Source: Arthrobacter sp. Alg241-R88
GTDB taxonomy: Bacteria > Actinomycetota > Actinomycetes > Actinomycetales > Micrococcaceae
NCBI RefSeq assembly: GCF_900537115.1
Contig: NZ_UNRG01000002.1
Span: 372,591 to 436,590 of the forward strand
Length of the DNA: 64,000 nt
Reading direction: 5' to 3'
How positions within the stretch are numbered: the first letter of the stretch is position 1; the number at the start of each line of letters is the position of its first letter. This document shows, in pieces, positions 1-8,332 of the stretch. The notes under the pieces were generated by a model. That model saw only the letters and a list, made by a program, of their open reading frames with translations. It did not search any database and was not told the origin of the DNA. Made by a program: the position numbers and the translations under genes.

Positions 1-403
1 CTGGAACATGGTGGGCAAAATCGCCCTGGGCTGGCTCTTCACCCTCCCCGCAGCCGGCATCGTGGGGGCGCTGACTGCGCTGCTGGTAAAGACCGGCGTA
101 GTGGGTGTCCTGATTGCGGCTGTCGCCGGTACTGCAGCCGTTCTGTTTATGTTCTTCTACTCACGCAAGTCCGCCGTCGGCCACCACAACGCCATTGAGG
201 TGGAGGAAGCCGGCCAGGCCGTGCGCTTTGCCAAAAAGAAGGCGATGGCCCGGGCGCGCGCCAAGGCCAAGGCCCACTCAAAGGCCAAAGCCGAAGCAAA
301 CACCAAAGCTGAAGCTCAGACCAGCACCGAGGCCAACACCAGCGCCGAGGCCACTACCGAAGCTGAAGCCGAAGCCATTACAACGAAAGATGCGCAACGA
401 TGA
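1..403 (+). CDS. Inorganic phosphate transporter, PiT family (3' part only)
   Basis: The reading frame is already open at the first base (codons from position 2), so only the C-terminal part is present. It shows two hydrophobic segments (GWLFTLPAAGIVGALTALL and VGVLIAAVAGTAAVLFMFF), which fit the last membrane helices of PiT-type Na+/H+-phosphate symporters in the cytoplasmic membrane. After the last helix comes a long soluble tail of about 75 residues, first Lys/Arg/Ala-rich and then Ala/Glu/Thr-rich with imperfect KAEANT-like units. The stop overlaps the next gene by 4 nt (ATGA), so the two are translationally coupled. The family call rests on the C-terminus alone; another multi-pass permease is possible. 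Confidence 0.7.
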   Translation, partial: WNMVGKIALGWLFTLPAAGIVGALTALLVKTGVVGVLIAAVAGTAAVLFMFFYSRKSAVGHHNAIEVEEAGQAVRFAKKKAMARARAKAKAHSKAKAEANTKAEAQTSTEANTSAEATTEAEAEAITTKDAQR

Positions 404-621
404 AATGGTTGGAACTGCTGACCGTGGCAGGAGCCACCCTGGCAGCGGCAGTGACCGTCGTGGTTCTGTACTCGCTGGGCGTTAGGCTGACGGCCATTGC
501 CGGTGACGTGCAGCAGGCTTCACCGGGGCTGAAGAGGTCCCTTGCCTACGTGTGCTTCGGGCTATGCGGATTGGCCGTGCTGTTTGGCCTGTACCTGATC
601 ATCCCGTACTTCTCGGGGTAA
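400..621 (+). CDS. Small two-helix membrane protein downstream of the phosphate permease
   Basis: A 73-residue protein with two predicted membrane segments (about residues 5-28 and 47-70) joined by a short polar loop. It starts at an ATG that overlaps the permease stop by 4 nt, so it is co-translated with the permease. I recognise no catalytic motif. The coupling suggests an accessory or stabilising subunit of the phosphate transporter, but that is inference from position only. Confidence 0.75.
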   Translation: MKWLELLTVAGATLAAAVTVVVLYSLGVRLTAIAGDVQQASPGLKRSLAYVCFGLCGLAVLFGLYLIIPYFSG

Positions 622-638
622 CGCCCGGTACCCCGAGG
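611..638 (+). terminator. Stem-loop at the end of the phosphate permease operon
   Basis: The arms at 611-620 and 629-638 pair over about ten positions (core CGGGGTA/TACCCCG) with an 8-nt loop. The hairpin overlaps the stop codon of the small membrane protein. There is no T-run, as is common for high-GC actinobacterial terminators. Confidence 0.5.
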
Positions 639-683
639 CAAGGGGCTGCCTACTGGGCCGTTGGCCGGACGGCGGCGGATGGT

Positions 684-689
684 TAGGCT
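684..689 (+). promoter_or_regulatory. -10 element (TAGGCT) for leaderless reductase mRNA
   Basis: TAGGCT ends 6 nt before the ATG at 696. No Shine-Dalgarno sequence lies in between, so transcription probably starts at the A of the start codon. Confidence 0.6.
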
Positions 690-695
690 GGGGCC

Positions 696-1250
696 ATGTC
701 CCGGATTCAATATTTTGTAGCTGCGTCCCTTGACGGTTTTATTGCCACGCCCACCGACGATCTTGGCTGGCTCCTGCAGTTCGATGGTTTTGAGGGCGGC
801 AAGGAAAGCTATGAGACGTTCATGGCGGGCGTCGGCTGCATCGTTATGGGCGGCGGGACCTATGCCTGGCTGATGGAGCATGAACCAGGAAAGTGGCCCT
901 ACCCTGAGACCCCCTGTTACGTCTTCACCCGGCATGAATACACCGCACCGGACGCGGCGGACATTACGTTTATCCGCGGGAGCGTCAGTGAGTTCATCGC
1001 CGACTTCAAGGCAGACGCCGGGAGCAGGAACGTCTGGGTGGTGGGCGGCGGAGACCTCGCCGCCCAATTTGCCGACGCCGGCCTGCTGGATGAGCTCATC
1101 CTCTCCGTCATTCCCGTCGTGCTTGGCGACGGCAAGCGGCTGCTCCCATTGACAGGCCCGACGCCGCCACTTGAGTTGACTGCCTCCCGCGCCATGGGCA
1201 GGGGCATCGTTGAGCTGCGGTACCTCCTGAACACGAAACCCGGGGATTAA
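696..1250 (+). CDS. Dihydrofolate reductase family protein (RibD C-terminal domain)
   Basis: A 184-residue single-domain protein of the RibD-C/DHFR-like superfamily, which uses NADPH to reduce pterin- or pyrimidine-type substrates. Family marks are the N-terminal strand with ASLDGFIA, the GCIVMGGGTY segment and the WVVGGGDLAAQFADAGLLDE segment that forms the nucleotide-binding side, followed by PVVLGDGKRLLP. Length fits stand-alone members of unknown substrate. The start is an ATG preceded by a -10-like hexamer and no ribosome-binding site. It runs convergently into the thioesterase with 2 nt between stops. It is probably not the housekeeping folate enzyme; the substrate is unknown. Confidence 0.85.
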   Translation: MSRIQYFVAASLDGFIATPTDDLGWLLQFDGFEGGKESYETFMAGVGCIVMGGGTYAWLMEHEPGKWPYPETPCYVFTRHEYTAPDAADITFIRGSVSEFIADFKADAGSRNVWVVGGGDLAAQFADAGLLDELILSVIPVVLGDGKRLLPLTGPTPPLELTASRAMGRGIVELRYLLNTKPGD

Positions 1251-1252
1251 GA

Positions 1253-1714
1253 CTATTCGTTATCCCGGATCATGTTGGTGATGCGGGCGGTGGACAGTCG
1301 CCGCCCTTGTTCATCCGTCATCACAATCTCGTGTGTCGCAAGAGTCCGGCCGAGGTGGATCGCGGAGCAGGTCCCCGTGACCGTGCCCGCGGCGATGGAC
1401 CGGTGATGGGTGGCGCTGACCTCGATGCCCACTGCGTGGCGTCCTGGCCCTGCATGCATGCCCGCAGAAAATGATCCAAGCGTTTCGGCCAGCACCACGT
1501 GGGCGCCGCCGTGCAGGATTCCGGCCACTTGGGTGTTTCCCTCCACCGGCATGGTGGCCACCGTCCGCTCGGGACTCATCTCCAGGAAGCGGATCCCCAT
1601 CTTCACCACCAACGCGCCGATCCCGAATTGGCCCAGCCAGCCGTGCAGGTGCTCCGGGACGCCGGCTGCGGTGAGCTCGTCGGCGAAGGGGCCGGGCGTG
1701 AAATTGTCCATCAT
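1253..1714 (-). CDS. PaaI-type hotdog-fold thioesterase
   Basis: About 153 residues with a single hotdog domain that hydrolyses acyl-CoA thioesters. The segment GILHGGAHVVLAETLGS matches the HGGAxxxLAE signature of the PaaI/MenI branch, and SATHHRSIAAGTVTG is the following conserved strand. The longest frame reaches 1789, but the extra N-terminus would cross the polA start and looks non-conserved. I chose the ATG at 1714 (the next codon, at 1711, is also ATG). It is divergent from polA, with only about 19 nt between start codons, so the two promoters must interleave. Substrate unknown: a hydroxynaphthoyl-CoA or phenylacetyl-CoA role is possible. Confidence 0.85.
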   Translation of the reverse strand: MMDNFTPGPFADELTAAGVPEHLHGWLGQFGIGALVVKMGIRFLEMSPERTVATMPVEGNTQVAGILHGGAHVVLAETLGSFSAGMHAGPGRHAVGIEVSATHHRSIAAGTVTGTCSAIHLGRTLATHEIVMTDEQGRRLSTARITNMIRDNE

Positions 1715-1720
1715 GGCAAC

Positions 1721-1726
1721 TAGGCT
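1721..1726 (+). promoter_or_regulatory. -10 element (TAGGCT) for leaderless polA mRNA
   Basis: TAGGCT ends 7 nt before the GTG at 1734. There is no ribosome-binding site between, which supports the GTG start over upstream codons of the same frame. Confidence 0.55.
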
Positions 1727-1733
1727 GGCACCT

Positions 1734-4577
1734 GTGAGTGAAACAACCAAACCGGCCCCTTTCCCGTCCGACGTCCTGCAGGAGGACAACGCCCCACAGG
1801 GCTCAACCGCCCTTGAGGACGCTGCTGTTCAGGACACGGTTCCGGGCCAGTCCGGTGGATCGGTTTCGGCCACTGCCGCCCCTGTGGTTCCCATCACCGG
1901 CCAGCCGCGGCTGCTGGTGCTGGACGGCCACTCCATGGCCTTCCGCGCCTTCTTCGCCCTCCCTGCCGACAAGTTCTCCACCGCGAACGGGCAGCACACC
2001 AACGCCATTCACGGCTTCACCTCGATGCTGATCAACCTCATCAAGGAGCAGCAGCCCACGCACATCGCCGTGGCTTTCGACGTCTCGGATGAGTCCACCC
2101 ACCGCAAGGCTGAGTACAGCGAATACAAGGGCGGCCGCAACGAGACTCCCCGCGAGATGAACAACCAGATCGACCTCATTGGCCAGGTGATGGAGGCCTG
2201 GGGCATCAAGACCATCAAAATGCCCGGCTACGAGGCCGACGACATCCTTGCCACCCTTGCCGCCATGGGCGAGAAGGCCGGCTTTGAGGTGCTGCTGGTC
2301 TCCGGTGACCGTGACGCTTTCCAGCTGATCACGGACAACGTTTTTGTCCTGTACCCGAAGAAGGGTGTCAGCGACATCCCCAAGATGGACGCCGCCGCCA
2401 TCGAGGCCAAGTACTTCGTCAGCCCGGCCCGCTACTCGGACCTCGCCGCGCTGGTGGGGGAGACGGCCGACAACCTGCCGGGCGTGCCCGGCGTCGGCCC
2501 CAAGACGGCCGCCAAGTGGATCAACCTCTACGGCGGCCTGGAGGGCGTCCTGGAGAACCTGGATTCCATCGGCGGGAAGGTGGGCGACGCGCTGCGCGAG
2601 AACGTGGAAGCCGTCAAGCGCAACCGCCGCCTGAACCAGCTGCACACGGACCTGGAACTTCCCGTCACGCTGGATGAGCTGTACGAGCCCCGCCCGGACC
2701 AGGCAGCCCTTGAGGACCTCTTCGACCAGCTCGAATTCAAGGCCATCCGCGGCCGGCTCTTTGCCCTGTACGGTGACGACAACACTCCGGCGCCTGAGCG
2801 TGCGAGCATCGAAACTCCGGAGTTCATCACACCCTCCGGTGCTGCGGAGCTCGCTGAGTTCCTGACGGTGGCCGCGGGCCAGCGCTGTGCCCTCGCCGTC
2901 GACCTGGTGCCGGGACGGATCGGGGAGGACGCTGCAGGTCTGGCCATCGTCCGCGATGGAGCCGCCGCGTACATCGACCTCGCCGGGCAGGATGCTGAGG
3001 CGGAAAACGTCCTGGCCGGCTGGTTGCGCGATCCCGAAGCCCCGAAGGTGATGCACGGTTTCAAGGCTGCGCTAAAAGCCCTGACCTCCCGCGGACTGGA
3101 GCTCGAGGGCGTGGTGGACGATACGTCCATCTCCGGCTACCTCATCCAGCCGGACCGCCGCACCTACGAACTCGCCGAACTGGCGCAGCACCACCTCAAC
3201 GTCGGGATCCCCGCCGCCACCGCCAAAGCCGGCCAGCTGGAGCTGTCCTTCGACGGCGACGACGAAGCAGCCGCCGGCGCACTGGTGCAGGCGGCCGCCG
3301 TCGTCCTTGAACTGAGCCGCTACTTCGAGGCGGAACTGAAGGAGCGCCGCGCCGAGGAGCTGCTGTCCACCCTGGAACTTCCTGTCAGCCGCGTCCTGGC
3401 CGACATGGAACTCGCCGGCATCGGAATTGACATGGCCCGCATGGACGAACAGCTCGCGGACCTCGCCAGGGTCATCGACAACGCCCAGGAGCAGGCCTTC
3501 GCGGCTATCGGCCACGAGGTTAACCTCGGATCACCCAAGCAGCTGCAGACCGTGCTGTTCGAGGAACTCCAGCTGCCCAAGACCAAGAAAATCAAGTCCG
3601 GCTACACCACCGACGCCGCATCTCTAAAGAACCTCCTCGACAAAACCGGCCACGAGTTCCTGGTCCAGCTCATGGCCCACCGGGAAGCCGCCAAGCTGCG
3701 CCAGATGCTGGAGTCGCTGAAGAAGTCAGTGGCCGAGGACGGCCGCATCCACACCACCTACGCCCAAAACGTTGCGGCAACAGGGCGCATCTCCTCCAAC
3801 AACCCCAACCTGCAGAACATCCCCATCCGCAGCGAGGAAGGACGCCGCGTCCGTGGGATCTTTGTGGTCAGTGACGGTTATGAGTGCCTGCTGTCCGCGG
3901 ACTACTCCCAGATCGAAATGCGCATCATGGCGCACCTGTCCGGCGATGCCGGCCTCATCCAGGCGTACAAGGACGGGGAGGACCTGCACCGGTTCGTGGG
4001 CTCCAACATCTTCCACGTGCCCACCGAGGAAGTCACCAGCGCCATGCGCTCGAAGGTGAAGGCCATGTCCTACGGGCTGGCCTACGGCCTCACCTCCTTC
4101 GGCCTGTCCAAGCAACTGGAAATCTCCGTGGACGAGGCCCGTACCCTCATGAAGGACTATTTCGACCGGTTCGGCGCCGTCCGCGACTACCTCCGCGGCG
4201 TGGTGGACCAGGCCCGTGTGGACGGTTACACGGCGACCATTGAGGGGCGCCGCCGGTACCTTCCGGACCTGACCAGCACAGACCGGCAGCTCCGCGAGAA
4301 CGCGGAACGGATCGCCCTCAACAGCCCCATCCAGGGCTCGGCAGCGGACATCATCAAACGCGCCATGCTCGGCGTCCATGCCGAACTCCGGTCGCAGGGC
4401 CTAAAGTCGCGGATGCTCCTGCAGGTCCACGACGAACTGGTCCTTGAAGTTGCTGCGGGGGAGCGGCCAGCGGTGGAGAAGCTCGTCACCGAGCAGATGG
4501 CAGCCGCGGCGGACCTCACTGTCCCGCTGGAGGTCCAGATCGGTGTTGGTCCCAGCTGGTACGACGCCGGGCACTAG
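1734..4577 (+). CDS. polA: DNA polymerase I
   Basis: A 947-residue family A polymerase for Okazaki fragment processing and repair synthesis. After a non-conserved N-terminal extension of about 58 residues comes the 5'-3' exonuclease (from LLVLDGHSMAFRAFF, with GYEADDILA and the GVPGVGPKTA helix-hairpin-helix). A 3'-5' exonuclease-like domain follows (about 370-540), then the polymerase domain. Polymerase motif A is DYSQIEMR (Asp723) and motif C is QVHDELVLEV (Asp900-Glu901). The proofreading DxE pair is not kept: the corresponding segment reads VDLVPG near residue 390, so this domain is probably inactive, as in mycobacterial and Taq PolA. The start is the GTG after a TAGGCT element; a frame-compatible ATG at 1713 is the alternative. 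Confidence 0.97.
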   Translation: MSETTKPAPFPSDVLQEDNAPQGSTALEDAAVQDTVPGQSGGSVSATAAPVVPITGQPRLLVLDGHSMAFRAFFALPADKFSTANGQHTNAIHGFTSMLINLIKEQQPTHIAVAFDVSDESTHRKAEYSEYKGGRNETPREMNNQIDLIGQVMEAWGIKTIKMPGYEADDILATLAAMGEKAGFEVLLVSGDRDAFQLITDNVFVLYPKKGVSDIPKMDAAAIEAKYFVSPARYSDLAALVGETADNLPGVPGVGPKTAAKWINLYGGLEGVLENLDSIGGKVGDALRENVEAVKRNRRLNQLHTDLELPVTLDELYEPRPDQAALEDLFDQLEFKAIRGRLFALYGDDNTPAPERASIETPEFITPSGAAELAEFLTVAAGQRCALAVDLVPGRIGEDAAGLAIVRDGAAAYIDLAGQDAEAENVLAGWLRDPEAPKVMHGFKAALKALTSRGLELEGVVDDTSISGYLIQPDRRTYELAELAQHHLNVGIPAATAKAGQLELSFDGDDEAAAGALVQAAAVVLELSRYFEAELKERRAEELLSTLELPVSRVLADMELAGIGIDMARMDEQLADLARVIDNAQEQAFAAIGHEVNLGSPKQLQTVLFEELQLPKTKKIKSGYTTDAASLKNLLDKTGHEFLVQLMAHREAAKLRQMLESLKKSVAEDGRIHTTYAQNVAATGRISSNNPNLQNIPIRSEEGRRVRGIFVVSDGYECLLSADYSQIEMRIMAHLSGDAGLIQAYKDGEDLHRFVGSNIFHVPTEEVTSAMRSKVKAMSYGLAYGLTSFGLSKQLEISVDEARTLMKDYFDRFGAVRDYLRGVVDQARVDGYTATIEGRRRYLPDLTSTDRQLRENAERIALNSPIQGSAADIIKRAMLGVHAELRSQGLKSRMLLQVHDELVLEVAAGERPAVEKLVTEQMAAAADLTVPLEVQIGVGPSWYDAGH

Positions 4578-4601
4578 CACGGCCAGGCCCTGTACATGAC
4601 A

Positions 4602-4669
4602 GGGGCGGGGCGCGTTGGACGAGCAGGACGTCCGGAAACAGGTCAGGGAACTGTACGCGCCCCGTCCCC
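4602..4669. repeat. Nested inverted repeats between polA and the Eis-type gene
   Basis: CGGGGCGCG (4606-4614) pairs perfectly with CGCGCCCCG (4656-4664), extended by GGGG/CCCC across a one-base bulge. The 41-nt interval contains a GGACGTCC palindrome (4626-4633). It lies just after the polA stop and before the promoter of the next gene, so it could terminate polA transcripts. There is no T-run. Confidence 0.45.
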
Positions 4670-4711
4670 GCGGAAGCGTGTCGCTGCTGGCCAGGCGCCG
4701 GACCGATTGGT

Positions 4712-4717
4712 TAGGCT
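4712..4717 (+). promoter_or_regulatory. -10 element (TAGGCT) for leaderless Eis-type acetyltransferase mRNA
   Basis: TAGGCT ends 7 nt before the ATG at 4725, with no ribosome-binding site between. Confidence 0.55.
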
Positions 4718-4724
4718 CGGTCCG

Positions 4725-6023
4725 ATGGCTGATCTGACCGGGAACTATGAGATCCGTCGCTTCGGCGCGGTGTCCGAAGGTAATGACGGTTATGCCGAGG
4801 CGGTGACCTGGGCAAGGGCGGTGGCCTTCGGATTCCACGAGTCCACCCGGACGCCCGAGCACGTGGCGAAGTCCCTAGCCACCTACGAAACGGACGGCCG
4901 GGTCTTAACAGGCGTGTATCAAACGGGCCAGGTCGCGCCACATTCGCTGCCCGCCGATGTGCCGGTGGCCACCTTTGCCACCTTCCGCAAGAGCCTGAAC
5001 ATCGGTTTTGGCCGGACCCTTGAAACCCGGCTGGTCACCTCAGTGACCGTGCGGACCTCGCACCGCCGCCGCGGGCTGCTGCGCCGGATGATGAGCGAGG
5101 ACCTGCACCTCGCCAAGGAAGACGGGCTCGCGGTGGCCGCCCTCACTGCCTCCGAGGGAACCATCTACGGGCGCTTCGGCTACGGTGTGGCCAGCTTCGA
5201 GCGGACGGTGAAGGTGGATACCACTGCCCGGTTCAGCCTCGGGCACCAACCCACGGGCAGCGTGGAGGTGGCAGATCCCAAGGCCCTGCTGCAGCTCGCA
5301 CCGGAGGTCTTTGACCGGGTCCACCAGCTCACCCCCGGGTCCGTCGGCCGGCAGGAATGGTACCGGCAGCTCGCGTCGGGATCCCTCGGCCGCGACGGCA
5401 AGGAGGACCCCGCCGTCAAGGTGGCGCTGCACTACTCGGCCAACGGAGCTGTGGACGGTTACGTCTCCTACAAGTTCCTCGGCTGGGACACCGAACCGTA
5501 CACGGTGGAAGTAGTGGACCTGGTGGCCGCCGGCAACGACGCCTACCCGGAGCTCTGGCAGTTCCTCGGCGCCATCGACCTTGTGGAGCGGGTGTCCTGG
5601 GACGAGGCGCCGGTTGATGACCCGCTGGCGTGGGCACTCAGCGATCCCCGCTGCATCGACTCCTCGGATAGCCGGGACATGCTGTGGCTACGCATCCTGG
5701 ACGCCGGCAAGGCACTGGAGGCCAGGCACTACCCTGCAGACGGCCGGCTGGTCTTCGACGTCCATGACTCCCTGGGCCTCACCGCAGGAACCTTTGCCCT
5801 CACTGTGGATGGCGGCAAGGCCGCCGTCGAACGCCTGCCGGAAACCGCGGAAGCGGACCTGGCGCTGGATGTCTCGGCCCTTTCCTCCATCTACCTTGGC
5901 GCCGTCTGCCCCGTCACGCTGACGGCAGCAGGGCGGATCCGGGAAAAGACGGCCGGGGCTGCGCTGAAGGCACGGCAGATGTTCGCCGTCGAGCGGGCAC
6001 CACACTGCCTCACCCACTTCTGA
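4725..6023 (+). CDS. Eis-family GNAT N-acetyltransferase
   Basis: A 432-residue acetyltransferase resembling mycobacterial Eis, which acetylates amines and, in some species, aminoglycosides. The N-terminal GNAT domain carries the acetyl-CoA loop in VRTSHRRRGLLRRMM, and SEGTIYGRFGYG supplies the conserved Tyr that acts as general acid in Eis. A second GNAT-like region and a C-terminal sterol-carrier-like domain follow. The protein ends in Phe (LTHF), as Eis does, where the terminal carboxylate acts as catalytic base. The frame is open upstream to 4596, but the ATG at 4725 has the leaderless promoter pattern and begins the conserved sequence. Whether it acts on drugs here cannot be told from sequence. 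Confidence 0.9.
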   Translation: MADLTGNYEIRRFGAVSEGNDGYAEAVTWARAVAFGFHESTRTPEHVAKSLATYETDGRVLTGVYQTGQVAPHSLPADVPVATFATFRKSLNIGFGRTLETRLVTSVTVRTSHRRRGLLRRMMSEDLHLAKEDGLAVAALTASEGTIYGRFGYGVASFERTVKVDTTARFSLGHQPTGSVEVADPKALLQLAPEVFDRVHQLTPGSVGRQEWYRQLASGSLGRDGKEDPAVKVALHYSANGAVDGYVSYKFLGWDTEPYTVEVVDLVAAGNDAYPELWQFLGAIDLVERVSWDEAPVDDPLAWALSDPRCIDSSDSRDMLWLRILDAGKALEARHYPADGRLVFDVHDSLGLTAGTFALTVDGGKAAVERLPETAEADLALDVSALSSIYLGAVCPVTLTAAGRIREKTAGAALKARQMFAVERAPHCLTHF

Positions 6024-6052
6024 CCCGTACACCTGGAAACAGGAGGGCCGCT

Positions 6053-6082
6053 TTGACCCGTGTTGCGGGCAGCGACTAGAAT
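6053..6082 (+). promoter_or_regulatory. Sigma-70-type promoter of rpsA
   Basis: TTGACC (6053-6058), an 18-nt spacer and TAGAAT (6077-6082) form a near-consensus promoter. Transcription would start near 6089, leaving a leader of about 150 nt. The leader contains GTGCG/CGCAC and GGTCAG/CTGACC inverted repeats, a plausible site for S1 autoregulation (inference). Confidence 0.7.
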
Positions 6083-6237
6083 GAACGGGCGTGTGTTACG
6101 TGTGCGCAGCTTTGGTTCGCACTTGAACGCCACGCAATCAGGATGACCCGGCAATCCGCCGCGCTCCGCCTCCAGGTCAGTACCCGGAAGTGGTGGTCGC
6201 CTGACCAACTAACTATCCACAACGGAGCCCCTACTAC

Positions 6238-7716
6238 ATGACCATCACCTCCACCGAGAAGCCCGGTACCCCCGTAGTCGCCATTAACGACATCGGTACC
6301 GCTGAGGACTTCCTCGCAGCAGTCGACGCCACCATCAAGTACTTCAACGACGGAGATCTCGTCGAAGGTACCGTCGTCAAGGTCGACCGCGATGAAGTCC
6401 TGCTCGACATCGGTTACAAGACCGAAGGTGTCATCCCCTCCCGCGAGCTGTCCATCAAGCACGACGTTGATCCCGGAGATGTCGTCTCCGTTGGCGATCA
6501 GGTCGAAGCCCTGGTGCTCACCAAGGAAGACAAAGAAGGCCGCCTGATCCTCTCCAAGAAGCGCGCTCAGTACGAGCGTGCCTGGGGCGACATCGAGAAG
6601 GTCAAGGAAGAAGACGGTGTTGTCACCGGTACCGTCATCGAGGTCGTCAAGGGTGGTCTTATCCTCGACATCGGCCTGCGCGGCTTCCTGCCCGCATCCC
6701 TCGTCGAGATGCGCCGTGTGCGCGACCTGGCTCCGTACATCGGCCAGCAGATCGAAGCCAAGATCATCGAGCTGGACAAGAACCGCAACAACGTGGTCCT
6801 GTCCCGCCGTGCATGGCTCGAGCAGACCCAGTCCGAGGTCCGCTCCACGTTCCTCAACAAGCTGGAAAAGGGCCAGGTCCGTCCCGGCGTCGTTTCCTCC
6901 ATCGTCAACTTCGGTGCCTTCGTGGACCTGGGCGGCGTAGACGGCCTGGTTCACGTTTCCGAGCTGTCCTGGAAGCACATCGACCACCCGTCCGAGGTTG
7001 TCGAAGTTGGCCAGGAAGTCACCGTCGAGGTTCTCGAGGTGGACCTGGACCGCGAGCGTGTTTCCCTGTCGCTCAAGGCTACGCAGGAAGATCCGTGGCA
7101 GACCTTCGCCCGCACCCACGCCCTCGGCCAGGTTGTTCCGGGTAAGGTCACCAAGCTCGTTCCGTTCGGTGCGTTCGTTCGCGTCGAAGACGGCATCGAA
7201 GGCCTGGTCCACATCTCCGAACTGGCCGTGCGCCACGTGGAGCTGGCAGAGCAGGTTGTCTCCGTTGGTGACGAGCTGTTCGTCAAGGTCATCGACATCG
7301 ACCTCGAGCGCCGCCGCATCTCCCTCTCCCTCAAGCAGGCCAACGAGGGCGTCGACGCCGACAGCACCGAGTTCGATCCGGCTCTGTACGGCATGGCCGC
7401 AGAGTACGACGAAGAGGGCAACTACAAGTACCCCGAGGGCTTCGATCCCGAGTCCAACGAGTGGCTTGAAGGCTACGAGAACCAGCGCGCCGCCTGGGAG
7501 CAGCAGTACGCTGACGCCCAGACCCGCTGGGAAGCCCACAAGAAGCAGGTTGCCCAGCACGCTGCTGACGACGCTGCTGCCGCAACGTCCGGTGACAGCG
7601 ATTCCGGCACCACCAGCTACTCCTCGGAGCCTGCTGCTGAGTCCAACGCCGGCGCAGGTACGCTTGCATCCGACGAAGCCCTCGCCGCCCTGCGCGAGAA
7701 GCTGACCGGCAACTAA
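6238..7716 (+). CDS. rpsA: 30S ribosomal protein S1
   Basis: A 492-residue RNA-binding protein that helps the 30S subunit bind structured mRNA. Four S1/OB-fold repeats occupy about residues 35-365, each recognisable by GxVxxxxxFGAFVDLG-like strands: GTVVKVDRDEVLLDIG, GTVIEVVKGGLILDIG, GVVSSIVNFGAFVDLG and GKVTKLVPFGAFVRVE. An acidic, Ala/Ser-rich tail of about 120 residues follows, as in other actinobacterial S1 proteins, which have four rather than six repeats. The ATG is preceded by ACGGAG about 10 nt upstream. It has its own promoter and a strong terminator, so it is monocistronic. Confidence 0.98.
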   Translation: MTITSTEKPGTPVVAINDIGTAEDFLAAVDATIKYFNDGDLVEGTVVKVDRDEVLLDIGYKTEGVIPSRELSIKHDVDPGDVVSVGDQVEALVLTKEDKEGRLILSKKRAQYERAWGDIEKVKEEDGVVTGTVIEVVKGGLILDIGLRGFLPASLVEMRRVRDLAPYIGQQIEAKIIELDKNRNNVVLSRRAWLEQTQSEVRSTFLNKLEKGQVRPGVVSSIVNFGAFVDLGGVDGLVHVSELSWKHIDHPSEVVEVGQEVTVEVLEVDLDRERVSLSLKATQEDPWQTFARTHALGQVVPGKVTKLVPFGAFVRVEDGIEGLVHISELAVRHVELAEQVVSVGDELFVKVIDIDLERRRISLSLKQANEGVDADSTEFDPALYGMAAEYDEEGNYKYPEGFDPESNEWLEGYENQRAAWEQQYADAQTRWEAHKKQVAQHAADDAAAATSGDSDSGTTSYSSEPAAESNAGAGTLASDEALAALREKLTGN

Positions 7717-7747
7717 TTGCCACCGGCCCGGACTTTCCGGGCCAAAG

Positions 7748-7784
7748 CAACAGACCCCCTGCCCACAAGGCAGGGGGTCTGTTG
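7748..7784 (+). terminator. Strong hairpin terminator after rpsA
   Basis: A perfect 16-bp stem (7748-7763 with 7769-7784) encloses a 5-nt loop, CACAA. The sequence is followed by TTGCGTTAA rather than a T-run. It can also act on transcripts coming from the minus-strand gene ending at 7829. Confidence 0.85.
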
Positions 7785-7828
7785 CGTTAACGGAACTGAC
7801 GGGCCGCCGTGCTTAGGGGAACCAAGCA

Positions 7829-8332
7829 CTAAAGTACGACGACGGCGCTCACTGTCCCGTCGTCGTCGGGCGTCAGGACTGCCCCGGCGGAGGCAAGGAC
7901 GCGCCGGGCGCCGAGGTTTCCCGTGAGGGTCCGGGCGGTAACCTCGGCGATGCCGGCGTTGCGGGCCTCGTCGAGGACCAGGCGCAGGGCTGCGGTTCCG
8001 ATGCCCCGGGACCGAAAGCTCCTGCCGAGCCAAATGCCGGTGTCCGCAGCAGCCGCGCCGTTGCCGGACTCAACCCGGCGGAGGCGGATGGAACCGGCAA
8101 GGCTGCCGTCGGCCAGAATGCCCCACGACTTTTCCCCGGCATCTCCGTCGAGGCCGCGGGCGGCGGCGCGGTGATAGCTGAAGAACCACGCCGTGCGCTC
8201 CAGGTTCCAGCCCGGGCCGCCCAGCGGGGGCGCCACTTCGTCGGGGGAGGCGTCGCGCTTGGCGAGTTCCAGGAGCTGCTCCAGCACTGTTTCATCCACG
8301 TCCACCAGTGACACGTCAGGGGAAGGGGACAT
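7829..8332 (-). CDS. GNAT family N-acetyltransferase (RimJ/RimL-like)
   Basis: About 167 residues with one GNAT domain. The acetyl-CoA-binding segment is LGRSFRSRGIGTAAL, followed by LDEARNAGIAEVTARTLTGNLGARRVLASAGA, typical of RimJ/RimL-type enzymes that acetylate protein N-termini or small amines. The frame is open to 8416, but the extra residues overlap the preceding YigZ gene; the ATG at 8332 gives a 17-nt overlap with it and a normal length. The pair forms a minus-strand operon. Substrate unknown. Confidence 0.75.
   Translation of the reverse strand: MSPSPDVSLVDVDETVLEQLLELAKRDASPDEVAPPLGGPGWNLERTAWFFSYHRAAARGLDGDAGEKSWGILADGSLAGSIRLRRVESGNGAAAADTGIWLGRSFRSRGIGTAALRLVLDEARNAGIAEVTARTLTGNLGARRVLASAGAVLTPDDDGTVSAVVVL

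Noticed and set aside
2341..2356. Second copy of the TTTTTGTCC arm of the 54.3-kb dyad
   Set aside because: It lies in polA coding sequence, lacks the rest of the arm and the inverted partner; chance similarity.
1803..3056. Open frame of 417 codons opposite polA
   Set aside because: Antisense to the exonuclease domain of polA; no motif.
6076..7560. Open frame of 494 codons opposite rpsA
   Set aside because: Shadow of a certain ribosomal protein gene, rich in Leu/Gly/Asp by codon complement.
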